DNA from: Paracoccus xiamenensis | Lineage (GTDB): Bacteria > Pseudomonadota > Alphaproteobacteria > Rhodobacterales > Rhodobacteraceae | Assembly: GCF_011308835.1 (NCBI RefSeq) | Contig: NZ_JAAOHY010000004.1 | Location: forward strand, 1 to 64,000 | Length of the DNA: 64,000 bases | Reading direction: 5' to 3' | Shown here: positions 56,876 through 64,000 of the stretch, in pieces | Numbering within the stretch: the first letter of the stretch is position 1 | How the letters are laid out: each line of letters starts with the position of its first letter | Position numbers and translations under genes: made by a program | Notes under the pieces: model-generated | The model's database searches: none | What the model saw: only the letters and a program-made list of their open reading frames with translations | What the model was told of the DNA's origin: nothing

Positions 56876-57295
56876 TCAACCCCGCAGCTTCCGCGCCCGG
56901 ATCAGCGTATGCTGGCTCACGATCTCATAACCCAGCTTCGCCGCCAGTTCCGCCCGCAGCCGGTTAATTTCGTCGCTTTCAAGCTCGATCACCTCGCCGG
57001 TTTCCACATCGACCAGATGGTCATGTTCGGCCACAGGCGCGATCTCATAGCGCGCCGGCTCGCCTTCCAGCGACAGCTTGCGGATCAGCCCGGCTTCTTC
57101 CAGCGCCGACAGCGTCCGGTAGACCGTCGCAAGCGACATGGAATCGTCCAGACCCCGCGCCCGGGCCAGCAATTCGTCGGCATTGGGGTGATCGGCGGCG
57201 TCCATCAGGATCGACAGCAGTGCCAAACGCTGCTGGGTGACGCGCAGCCCGGCCTCTCGCAGGGCGCGGGCGAAGTCGGTGGTCTCGGCGCTCAT
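56876..57295 (-). CDS. mur: Fur-family metalloregulator, Mur-like
   Basis: A 139-aa Fur superfamily repressor. The HTH region is LREAGLRVTQQRLALLSILMDAADHPNADELLARA...SLATVYRTLSALEEAGLI. The metal site region reads EHDHLVDVETGEVIELESDEI, without the structural CxxC pairs of classical Fur, as in alphaproteobacterial Mur and related proteins. Its gene is divergent from sitABCD with 131 bases between, which points to manganese-dependent control; assignment as Mur rather than Irr or Fur is an inference. Confidence 0.8.
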   Translation of the reverse strand: MSAETTDFARALREAGLRVTQQRLALLSILMDAADHPNADELLARARGLDDSMSLATVYRTLSALEEAGLIRKLSLEGEPARYEIAPVAEHDHLVDVETGEVIELESDEINRLRAELAAKLGYEIVSQHTLIRARKLRG

Positions 57296-57364
57296 CCGCT
57301 GGTCCTTGCTGCTTTCCGTCCGGTCTAGCCGCTTGCACCCATGAAGGCAAGTAAATGAGAGCGG

Positions 57365-57400
57365 TTCGCAATTAGGCTTGACTATTGCGAATGAATTGCA
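57365..57400. promoter_or_regulatory. Overlapping palindromes between mur and sitA
   Basis: TTCGCAAT (57365-57372) and ATTGCGAA (57384-57391) form a perfect inverted repeat with an 11-base spacer that includes TTGACT. An overlapping imperfect palindrome TGCGAATGAATTGCA lies at 57386-57400. The second resembles Mur-responsive elements (TGCAAAT/ATTTGCA-like) upstream of rhizobial sit genes. They are candidate binding sites for the divergent Fur-family protein. Confidence 0.6.
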
Positions 57401-57426
57401 TTTACAGAAGCGACAGGAGGCACATC

Positions 57427-58341
57427 ATGCTGATCCGAAGAGCAATTGCGGCTTTGATCCTGGCCTTGACGGCCGGCCCGGTCGTTGCTGACACCGACCC
57501 GGAACGCCTGAAGGTGGTCACGACCTTCACCGTGCTGGCCGACATGGCGCGGCAGGTGGCGGGGGATGCGGCGGATGTGGTCTCGATCACCAAGGCCGGG
57601 GCAGATATCCACGGCTATGAACCAACGCCGCGCGACTTTGTCCGCGCGCAGGACGCCGACCTGATCCTGCGCAATGGCATGGACCTTGAAATCTGGTTCG
57701 AACAGTTCCTGTCGAACCTGGGCGATCTGCCCTCGGTCACGCTGACAGAAGGGGTGACGCCGATCCCGGTCGCCTCGGGCGGGTACGAGGGCAAGCCCAA
57801 TCCCCATGCCTGGATGGGGCTGGATAGCGCCATGATCTATATCGACAATATCGCGCGTGCGCTGTCCGATCACGACCCTGCCAACGCCGCCACCTATCGC
57901 GCCAATGCCGAGGCCTATAAGGCCCGTATCGTGGCCGAGATCGGCCCGCTGCGCGACCGTATCACAGCCCTGCCCGAGGAGCGCCGCTGGCTGGTCAGTT
58001 GCGAAGGGGCGTTCCCCTATATGACCCGCGAGCTCGGCCTGAAGGAGCTGTATCTGTGGCCGATGAACGCCGACCGGATGGGCACGCCCCAGCAGATCCG
58101 CACGGTGATCGACGGCATAAAGCAGAACCAGATCCCCACCGTCTTCTGCGAAAGCACCGTCAACACCGCCCCCGCCCGCCAGATCGCCCGTGAAACCGGC
58201 GCGGCTTACGGGGGCGAGCTGTATGTGGACAGTCTGTCTGAGCCGGATGGCCCGGTGCCGACTTACCTCGATTTGCTGAAAAAGACCGTGGAGACCGTGG
58301 CCGATGGCCTCTCTGCGGAAGGAGAGCGTGCGGATGATTGA
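57427..58341 (+). CDS. sitA: Mn/Zn ABC transporter periplasmic binding protein SitA
   Basis: A 304-aa cluster A-I metal-binding protein with a Sec signal ([21 protein letters not shown]). The metal ligands are present: His in [13 protein letters not shown], His in NPHAWMGLD, Glu in VFCESTVN, and Asp in LYVDSLSEP. The start at 57427 was chosen because it begins the signal peptide after GACAGGAGG; an in-frame ATG at 57385 lies inside the putative operator. First gene of sitABCD. Confidence 0.93.
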   Translation: MLIRRAIAALILALTAGPVVADTDPERLKVVTTFTVLADMARQVAGDAADVVSITKAGADIHGYEPTPRDFVRAQDADLILRNGMDLEIWFEQFLSNLGDLPSVTLTEGVTPIPVASGGYEGKPNPHAWMGLDSAMIYIDNIARALSDHDPANAATYRANAEAYKARIVAEIGPLRDRITALPEERRWLVSCEGAFPYMTRELGLKELYLWPMNADRMGTPQQIRTVIDGIKQNQIPTVFCESTVNTAPARQIARETGAAYGGELYVDSLSEPDGPVPTYLDLLKKTVETVADGLSAEGERADD

Positions 58342-59206
58342 GAATGACGCCAACCCCGACGGCGGGATTATGGCCCGTGACGTGACGGTGACCTATCGCA
58401 ATGGGCTGACCGCGCTGAACCATGCCAGCTTCGCCATTCCGCGCGGCACGGTCACCGCGCTGGTGGGGGTGAACGGGGCCGGAAAATCCACGCTTTTCAA
58501 GGCGATCATGGGCTTTTTGCCGGTTGCCGCCGGGCAGATCCGTCTGCTGGGCATGACCGTGCCAGAGGCGCTGAAGCGCAACCTCGTCGCCTATGTCCCG
58601 CAATCCGAGGAGGTCGATTGGTCGTTCCCGGTGCTGGTCAAGGATGTGGTGATGATGGGGCGCTATGGGATGATGAACTTCCTGCGCATCCCCTCGGCCG
58701 CCGATCATGCCGCGGTCGAGGCGGCGCTGCGCCGGGTGAACATGTGGGATTATCGCGACCGCCAGATCGGCGAGCTGTCAGGCGGCCAGAAAAAGCGCGT
58801 CTTCCTGGCCCGCGCGCTGGCACAGGACGGGCAGGTGATCCTGCTGGACGAACCCTTTACCGGCGTCGACGTGAAGACCGAGGAGCAGATCATCGCCCTT
58901 TTGCAGGAACTGCGCGCCGAGGGTCGGGTGATGCTGGTGTCGACGCATAACCTCGGCTCGGTCCCGGAATATTGCGACCGGGTGGTGCTGGTGAAGGGCA
59001 CCGTGCTGGCTTACGGCCCGACCGAAACCACCTTTACCCGCGCCAATCTGGAACGCGCCTTTGGCGGGGTTTTGCGGCATTTCACCCTTGGCGGAAACGC
59101 GCTGCATGACGATGACGACGCCCGCGCCATTACCATCTTTTCCGACGATGAACGCCCGCTGGTTCAATATGGCGAGCAGTTGCAGCGCCGCGAGGATCGC
59201 GAATGA
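58334..59206 (+). CDS. sitB: Mn/Zn ABC transporter ATPase SitB
   Basis: A 290-aa ATPase with Walker [10 protein letters not shown], signature [17 protein letters not shown] and Walker [13 protein letters not shown]. The block [25 protein letters not shown] is specific to the Mn/Zn/Fe chelate group. ATG 58334 overlaps the sitA stop by eight bases; the stop overlaps sitC by four. Confidence 0.94.
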   Translation: MIENDANPDGGIMARDVTVTYRNGLTALNHASFAIPRGTVTALVGVNGAGKSTLFKAIMGFLPVAAGQIRLLGMTVPEALKRNLVAYVPQSEEVDWSFPVLVKDVVMMGRYGMMNFLRIPSAADHAAVEAALRRVNMWDYRDRQIGELSGGQKKRVFLARALAQDGQVILLDEPFTGVDVKTEEQIIALLQELRAEGRVMLVSTHNLGSVPEYCDRVVLVKGTVLAYGPTETTFTRANLERAFGGVLRHFTLGGNALHDDDDARAITIFSDDERPLVQYGEQLQRREDRE

Positions 59207-60060
59207 GCGTGCTTCTGGACCCGTTCGCCTATGGCTACATGACCAGTGCGATGCTGGTTTCCGCGCTGGTGGGGGCGGTCTGCGCCTTCCTGTCCTGCTT
59301 CCTGATGCTGAAAGGCTGGTCGCTGATCGGCGACGCGCTGTCCCATTCGGTGGTGCCGGGCGTGGCAGGTGCCTATCTGCTGGGTCTGCCGCTGGCGGTG
59401 GGCGCATTCCTGTCGGGCGGGCTGGCGGCGGGGGCGATGCTGTTTCTGTCGGAACGCTCTGGCCTGAAGGTCGATGTGGTGATCGGCATGATCTTCACGT
59501 CGTTTTTCGGGCTGGGCCTGTTTCTGGTGTCGATCAACCCGATTGCGGTCGATCTGCAGGCCATCACCATGGGCAATATCCTGGCCATCGGCGCGGCCGA
59601 GACCTGGCAGCTGGCGATCATCGGTCTGGTCTCGCTGGTGGTGCTGGTGGCGAAGTGGCGCGATCTGATGGTGGTGTTCTTTGACGAAAGCCACGCGCGC
59701 TCCATCGGGTTGCGAGTCGGGCTGCTGAAGGGTGTGTTCTTCATGCTGCTTTCGGCCTGCGTCGTGGCCGCGATGCAGACGGTCGGCGCATTTCTGGTTA
59801 TTGCGCTGGTGGTGACGCCGGGGGCCACGGCATATCTGCTGTGCGACCGGTTCGAGCGGCTGATCCTGACCTCGGTCGCGATCGGCGCCATTACCTGCTC
59901 TGTCGGCGCCTATATCAGCTTCTTCCTGAACGGCGCGACGGGCGGGATCATCGTGGTCCTGCAAACGCTGATCTTCCTGGCGGCCTTTATCTTTGCGCCC
60001 AAGCACGGGCTGCTGGCCGCCCGCCGCCGCGCCGCGCAGGCATTGAGGGCCACGCCATGA
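59203..60060 (+). CDS. sitC: Mn/Zn ABC transporter permease SitC
   Basis: A 285-aa membrane protein of the ABC-3 permease family. [37 protein letters not shown] and [29 protein letters not shown] are characteristic. Four-base overlaps with sitB and sitD indicate tight coupling. Confidence 0.94.
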   Translation: MSVLLDPFAYGYMTSAMLVSALVGAVCAFLSCFLMLKGWSLIGDALSHSVVPGVAGAYLLGLPLAVGAFLSGGLAAGAMLFLSERSGLKVDVVIGMIFTSFFGLGLFLVSINPIAVDLQAITMGNILAIGAAETWQLAIIGLVSLVVLVAKWRDLMVVFFDESHARSIGLRVGLLKGVFFMLLSACVVAAMQTVGAFLVIALVVTPGATAYLLCDRFERLILTSVAIGAITCSVGAYISFFLNGATGGIIVVLQTLIFLAAFIFAPKHGLLAARRRAAQALRATP

Positions 60061-60890
60061 TCGAGACTCTGCTTCAACCCTTTGCCTTTCCCTTCATGCA
60101 GAAAGCCTTCCTGATCTGCCTGTTGGTGGCCCCGCCCACGGCGCTGCTGTCCTGCTTTTTGGTGCTGAAGGGCTGGGCGCTGATGGGCGATGCGGTCAGC
60201 CATGCGGTCCTGCCGGGGATCGTGTTGGCCTATATCTGGGGGCTGCCGCTGATCTTCGGGGCCTTCGCCGCCGGCATGGTCACGGCACTGGCGACGGGGT
60301 TCCTGTCCGATAACAGCCGGGTCAAGCAGGATACGGTGATGGGCGTCGTGTTTTCCGGCATGTTCGGGCTGGGCATCGTCATGTATGTGGCGCTGCAGAC
60401 CAATGTGCATCTGGATCATGTGCTGTTCGGCAACATGCTGGGCATCGGTGCCGAGGATCTGCGCACCGCCGGCTGGATCTCTGCCCTGGTCTGCGCCTGC
60501 CTGCTGCTGAAATGGAAGGATCTGATGCTGCATGCCTTCGACCCGGCGCAGGCAAAGGCCTCGGGCCTGCCGGTCGGGCTGCTGCATTACGGGATGCTGA
60601 CGATCCTGTCGCTGACCATCGTGGCGACGCTGTCCTCGACCGGGCTGATCCTGGCGGTGGGGCTGCTGATCGCGCCCGGCGCGATTGCCTTCCTGACGGT
60701 GCGGCGGTTCGGGGCGATGCTGGTCGTCGCGGTGGCGGTCAATCTGGTCGGGATGCTGGGCGGGGTCTATGCCAGCTTTGTTCTGGACAGCGCCCCGGCT
60801 GCGACAATCGTTCTGGTGCTGACGGCGATTTTCGTCGTGGCGTTTGTCAGGCGGGTAACGCTGAACAAGCGGCGAGAGGCGGGGGCGTGA
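60057..60890 (+). CDS. sitD: Mn/Zn ABC transporter permease SitD
   Basis: A 277-aa paralogue of SitC (FLVLKGWALMGDAVSHAVLPGIVLAYIWGLPLIFGAF, STGLILAVGLLIAPGAIAFLTVRRFGAML). Starts at 60057 overlapping sitC. Completes a two-permease SitABCD system for manganese, possibly also ferrous iron or zinc. No terminator is evident after it. Confidence 0.94.
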   Translation: MIETLLQPFAFPFMQKAFLICLLVAPPTALLSCFLVLKGWALMGDAVSHAVLPGIVLAYIWGLPLIFGAFAAGMVTALATGFLSDNSRVKQDTVMGVVFSGMFGLGIVMYVALQTNVHLDHVLFGNMLGIGAEDLRTAGWISALVCACLLLKWKDLMLHAFDPAQAKASGLPVGLLHYGMLTILSLTIVATLSSTGLILAVGLLIAPGAIAFLTVRRFGAMLVVAVAVNLVGMLGGVYASFVLDSAPAATIVLVLTAIFVVAFVRRVTLNKRREAGA

Positions 60891-60925
60891 ATTGGCAGCT
60901 TTGCAGTTCTCGCGCCTATGCTCAT

Positions 60926-61339
60926 CTATTTCAGGTGATAGGTTAACGCGCTTGCGATCAGAAGCCTGAGGGCGTCGAAGGGCAATCGCGCATCATCTTC
61001 GAACTGAATTGCGCGGTTGCCCTCATAACGGAACTCATCGGGGAAGAGGCTGCGAAAATCGGAGATGATCGTTGTCTGGCAATGCGCGTAAACTGCAAAG
61101 CCCCCGGTTTTGGGCAGACCAAGGCGAATTGTCGACCCAGATTTGGTTTCTGGTGTCAGATAGGCTGGTTGCCCCCATTTCAGGGTTTCCTCAATCCGCC
61201 CGACCTGAGGGATACTGTTGGCAGTATCAAAGATCAGACGGCGCAGTTGCAACAAACCGGAACGGGCCGCTTCAGGAAAGCCCGTGAAGGCTGCTTCAAC
61301 ATGCGCAGAGGGGAAGGGCGGATGTACCGATTGCATCAT
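60926..61339 (-). CDS. DUF1801-family (YdhG-like) protein
   Basis: A 137-aa protein (FTGFPEAARSGLLQLRRLIFDTANSIPQVGRIEETLKWGQPAYLTPETKSGSTIRLG...YAHCQTTIISDFRSLFP) of the DUF1801 / YdhG-YjbR-like fold family. Related to frataxin-like small proteins in some descriptions; the function is not established. Convergent with sitD and isolated on the minus strand. Confidence 0.8.
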   Translation of the reverse strand: MMQSVHPPFPSAHVEAAFTGFPEAARSGLLQLRRLIFDTANSIPQVGRIEETLKWGQPAYLTPETKSGSTIRLGLPKTGGFAVYAHCQTTIISDFRSLFPDEFRYEGNRAIQFEDDARLPFDALRLLIASALTYHLK

Positions 61340-61404
61340 TATCGCTAACTTCGGTGTGAATAAGATGCAATGGCAGCTAGCTCCTGCTTGACCGACGTCT
61401 TGCC

Positions 61405-61872
61405 CTAACGCCCCTCATACGCCTTCCGCATGACGGCAATATCCAGCTTCGTCATTTGATACATCGCCTGCCGCGCGCGTTCGGACGCCTCGGCGTCGTC
61501 GGAAAAATTCATCTCCATCACTTCGCGCGGGGTGATCTGCCACGACAGGCCCCATCGGTCGATCAGCCAGCCGCATTGGCTTTCCTGCCCGCCGTCCGCG
61601 GTCAGCGCCGCCCACAGCCGGTCTGTCTCGGCCTGATCCTCGGTCAGGACGGAAATCGAGGCGGCGGGCGTCAGCGTGAAATGCGGGCCGCCGTTCAGGA
61701 TCATGTAGGGCGTGCCGGCAAGGTGAAACTCGACCACCATCGCCGCCACGTCACCGCCCTTGAAGCCGTGGGTGCCGGTGACGGCGCTGCCGGGGATCAG
61801 CGCGGTATAGAACCGCGCCGCCGCCTCGCCGTCTTTCTCCATCCACAGGCAGGTGCGCACGGGGCTTGTCAT
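61405..61872 (-). CDS. PhnB-like VOC-family protein
   Basis: A 155-aa glyoxalase/bleomycin-resistance-fold protein of the PhnB (3-demethylubiquinone-like) group. RTCLWMEKDGEAAARFYTALIPGSAVT and CGWLIDRWGLSWQITPREVMEM are typical. Starts at 61872, two bases after the stop of the preceding VOC gene, so it is cotranscribed with it. Confidence 0.87.
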   Translation of the reverse strand: MTSPVRTCLWMEKDGEAAARFYTALIPGSAVTGTHGFKGGDVAAMVVEFHLAGTPYMILNGGPHFTLTPAASISVLTEDQAETDRLWAALTADGGQESQCGWLIDRWGLSWQITPREVMEMNFSDDAEASERARQAMYQMTKLDIAVMRKAYEGR

Positions 61873-61874
61873 GG

Positions 61875-62687
61875 CTATTCCTCCGGCCCGGCGATGGCGA
61901 AGGCCGCGCCTTGCGGATCTTGGGCAATCGCGATCCATGCCGGGCCGGGGACTTCCTGCGGACCGAAATGGACCTGACCGCCCGCAGACCTGATCGCCTC
62001 GATCTTCGCGGCAACGCTGCCGTCGACGCCGAAATAGGGCAGCCATGCCGGCACGGGCGAATTGATATGCGGCTGGATCGCGCCGATGTCCTGGCCGTTG
62101 TGCTGGATCAGCTGATAGATGCCGGCGCTGCCGCCATCGGGGCATTCGCCCATATCCATCGCCTCGCCCTTGGTCCAGCCGAACAGGCCTGAATAAAAGG
62201 CATAGCCCGCCTCGGGGTCGGGGGACATCAGCTCGTTCCAGCAGCCATGACCGCTTTTTTTATGATCGAAGGCTCCGGTGGTTTCTGCCTTTGCGATCTG
62301 TTCGGGGGTCATCTTGCTCATGTCCGGCTGAAGGATGCCGAATGCCGCGCCCTGCGGATCGGCGGCCACGGCAAAACGACCAGTGCCGGGAATATCGGCC
62401 GGGGCCTTGTAGATGCGGCCGCCCGCCGCGGTGATTTGCGCCGCCGCCGCGTCGCAATCATCGACGGCGAAATAGATCAGCCAGTTCGGCGGCGGCGGGC
62501 CTTCCTGCATGTCGTTGGACATCATGCCGGCGACCATCTCCTCACCACTGCGGGCGAGCAGATAGTTGAACCCCTCCATCCCGGAATCGGCGATCTGCCA
62601 GCCGATGATCTTTTCGTAGAAGCCGGTCGCGCCCTTCAGGTCGCTGGTGCCAAGCTCATACCAGCAGGGATTGCCTTGATAGCTCAT
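61875..62687 (-). CDS. Two-domain VOC-family protein
   Basis: A 270-aa protein with two tandem glyoxalase-fold domains. The first starts NPCWYELGTSDLKGATGFYEKIIGW and the second HGCWNELMSPDPEAGYAFYSGLFGW. These proteins resemble the hydroxylase-type or bleomycin-resistance-like proteins common in Rhodobacteraceae; the ligand is unknown. Start chosen at ATG 62687 after GAGAGTTGAG, since the first beta strand begins there. Twenty-two bases after the GST gene. Confidence 0.87.
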   Translation of the reverse strand: MSYQGNPCWYELGTSDLKGATGFYEKIIGWQIADSGMEGFNYLLARSGEEMVAGMMSNDMQEGPPPPNWLIYFAVDDCDAAAAQITAAGGRIYKAPADIPGTGRFAVAADPQGAAFGILQPDMSKMTPEQIAKAETTGAFDHKKSGHGCWNELMSPDPEAGYAFYSGLFGWTKGEAMDMGECPDGGSAGIYQLIQHNGQDIGAIQPHINSPVPAWLPYFGVDGSVAAKIEAIRSAGGQVHFGPQEVPGPAWIAIAQDPQGAAFAIAGPEE

Positions 62688-62709
62688 CTCAACTCTCCAT
62701 TTCTTGAAT

Positions 62710-63384
62710 TCAGCCGGCCCGCGCCGCTTTTGCGGCATCGGCGGCAGTCCAATGGGCCATGTGATCCGCCATTGCCTTCTTGAAGGCGGGGCGAGAGGTT
62801 GCGCGTTCGATATAGGCCGTCAGCGCCGGGTAATCGGCCAGGGCGCCGGCGTGCTGGGCGGGGCGCAGCACTTCGACAAGGATGATGTCGGCCGCGCTGA
62901 AATCGCCTGCGATCCAGTCGCGGCTGGCCAGCAACTCTTCCAGCGCGGCAAGGCGGCCATCCATGAACTTGCGCATATGCGCCTCCAGCTCGGGCGAGGC
63001 GGGCGGGCCGAAGATATCCGGCATGTCCTTGGACAGCTGGCTGGTCATCCAGTTCCCGACCGCTGGCTCGACACTGTTCAGCGCCGCGATCACCCATTGC
63101 GTGACCTCTGGCCGCTTGCCTTCGGGCAACAGCGCCGAGCCTTGGGCCAGATGCAGCACGATGGCACCGGATTCGAACAGCGCGAGATCGCCGTCTTCGA
63201 TCATCGGCACCTGCGCGAAGGGCTGACGGGCACGGTGCGCCGGGCTTTTGGGATAGACCGGCACGGTCGCGACCTGATAGCCGCGCCCGACCTCTTCGGC
63301 GGCCCAGCGGATGCGCATGTCGCGCACAAAGCCGCGCGGAAATTCGGGCAGCCATTCATAGGTGTAGATGGTCAGTTCGGTCAT
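62710..63384 (-). CDS. Glutathione S-transferase family protein
   Basis: A 224-aa protein with an N-terminal thioredoxin-like domain (FAQVPMIEDGDLALFESGAIVLHLA, the cis-Pro and glutathione-binding Glu-Ser) and an all-helical C-terminal domain (LASRDWIAGDFSAADIILVEVL, the N-capping motif). The usual N-terminal catalytic Ser/Cys/Tyr is not obvious in MTELTIYTYEWLPEFPRG. It is probably a detoxification or binding protein, part of the minus-strand DUF1428-GST-VOC-VOC run. Confidence 0.87.
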   Translation of the reverse strand: MTELTIYTYEWLPEFPRGFVRDMRIRWAAEEVGRGYQVATVPVYPKSPAHRARQPFAQVPMIEDGDLALFESGAIVLHLAQGSALLPEGKRPEVTQWVIAALNSVEPAVGNWMTSQLSKDMPDIFGPPASPELEAHMRKFMDGRLAALEELLASRDWIAGDFSAADIILVEVLRPAQHAGALADYPALTAYIERATSRPAFKKAMADHMAHWTAADAAKAARAG

Positions 63385-63399
63385 CGGGGCATCCCTTCA

Positions 63400-64000
63400 T
63401 CACTTGGCGGAATCGAAGATCGTCTCGAATCCGCCCCAGATCATGCGCATCCCGTCAAAGGGCATTTCGGGCATTTCCTGCCCCTCCATCTCGGCCTGCA
63501 TCTTCTGGCCGGCCTCCTCGCAGGTTTTGCGGTCGGGCCAGGCGGTCCAGCTGAAGACGATTGCCTCGCCGTCCTCTGCCTTGGTGCCGCGATACATGTC
63601 GGTCAGCTTGCCATGGGGCACGTCGACGCCCCAGTTTTCAGCAATTCCCAGGCAGCCGAATTTTTCGAACATGCCCCATGCGTCCTTGGCCATCGCCGTA
63701 TAAGCATCCTTGTTCTTTTCCGGCACTGCCAGCAGGAAGCCCTGATAATAGGGCGCGCCCGCGATCTGGCCTTCCGCCATCAGCGGCTCGAACCCGCCAA
63801 AGACCATGCGGGCGCCGTCAAAGGGCATTTCGCCCATCGCGGCCATGTCGGGATCGTTCTGCATGCCTTCCCATGCCTTGTCTGCGGCCGCGCGGTCGGG
63901 CCATTCGATCCAGGTAAAGACGATGGTTTCGTCATCCTTTGCCCTGACCACGCCCTGAAAATCGGTGACCTTGCCTTTCGGCGTGTCGACGCCCCAAGTT
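63400..64000 (-). CDS. Tandem DUF1428-family protein, 5' end beyond the window
   Basis: The stop is at 63400 and the frame is open to the window edge, so the N-terminus is missing. The visible 200 residues contain one full DUF1428 domain and the end of another: WGVDTPKGKVTDFQGVVRAKDDETIVFTWIEWPD repeats about 140 residues later as WGVDVPHGKLTDMYRGTKAEDGEAIVFSWTAWPD. Both are followed by a PFDGxRMxxGGFE motif. Single-domain members are about 120 aa, so this is an internal duplication. Function unknown; a dimeric ferredoxin-like alpha-beta barrel is expected. Confidence 0.85.
   Translation of the reverse strand, partial: TWGVDTPKGKVTDFQGVVRAKDDETIVFTWIEWPDRAAADKAWEGMQNDPDMAAMGEMPFDGARMVFGGFEPLMAEGQIAGAPYYQGFLLAVPEKNKDAYTAMAKDAWGMFEKFGCLGIAENWGVDVPHGKLTDMYRGTKAEDGEAIVFSWTAWPDRKTCEEAGQKMQAEMEGQEMPEMPFDGMRMIWGGFETIFDSAK

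Overview
The window is GC-rich chromosomal DNA from an alphaproteobacterium, most likely Rhodobacteraceae/Paracoccaceae and Paracoccus-like. Pointers are the nrtR-nadABC cluster, an smo/mtl polyol operon under a SorC regulator, sitABCD beside a Mur-type regulator, RTX proteins with a Hint domain, and the ubiH / amidase / aminotransferase / ftsK block. This placement is inferred from gene content and was not tested by a search. No rRNA, tRNA, CRISPR array or prophage was seen.

Layout. 0.3-4.2 kb: PPOX-fold stress protein, large-subunit catalase KatE with a clear terminator, and an FAD oxidoreductase. 4.2-9.6 kb: a scarred accessory patch with a LysR remnant, a gene of unknown function apparently split by a frameshift, and one IS3-type element inserted into another that is itself rearranged; both transposases are broken. 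9.6-13.8 kb: a very large RTX / beta-propeller / Hint protein cut by a single in-frame TAG. 14.4-18.8 kb: nrtR and the de novo NAD operon nadABC, with a perfect palindrome at the nadA promoter. 18.8-21.8 kb: a decayed Tc-toxin B (SpvB-like) gene with frameshifts, a nonsense codon and a 115-bp IS remnant.

22.1-31 kb: flavin monooxygenase, small GNAT protein, an 1112-aa serralysin-type RTX metalloprotease, a small secreted protein, L,D-transpeptidase, ribA, an OmpR-type response regulator, a LysE exporter and a candidate small RNA. 31-42.9 kb is housekeeping: MFS transporter, xth, a thioredoxin-TPR co-chaperone, a LON-domain protein, Trm112, UbiH-family hydroxylase, amidase, aminotransferase, ftsK and a putative zinc protease.

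42.9-48.3 kb, minus strand: an aspartate-semialdehyde-dehydrogenase-like protein lacking the catalytic Cys, Arg and His, then the livJHMGF ABC transporter. 48.4-56.8 kb: a SorC-type regulator divergent from smoEFGK-mtlK-xylB, which imports polyol, oxidises it to a ketose and phosphorylates it. 56.9-60.9 kb: a Fur-family (Mur-like) regulator divergent from sitABCD (Mn/Zn import), with palindromes between them. 60.9-64 kb: small metabolic proteins, ending in a DUF1428 gene that runs off the window.

The points most worth following are the intact but apparently non-catalytic ASD homologue, the amber codon in the Hint protein, the candidate three-hairpin sRNA, and the accessory patch with its split unknown gene and dead toxin gene.
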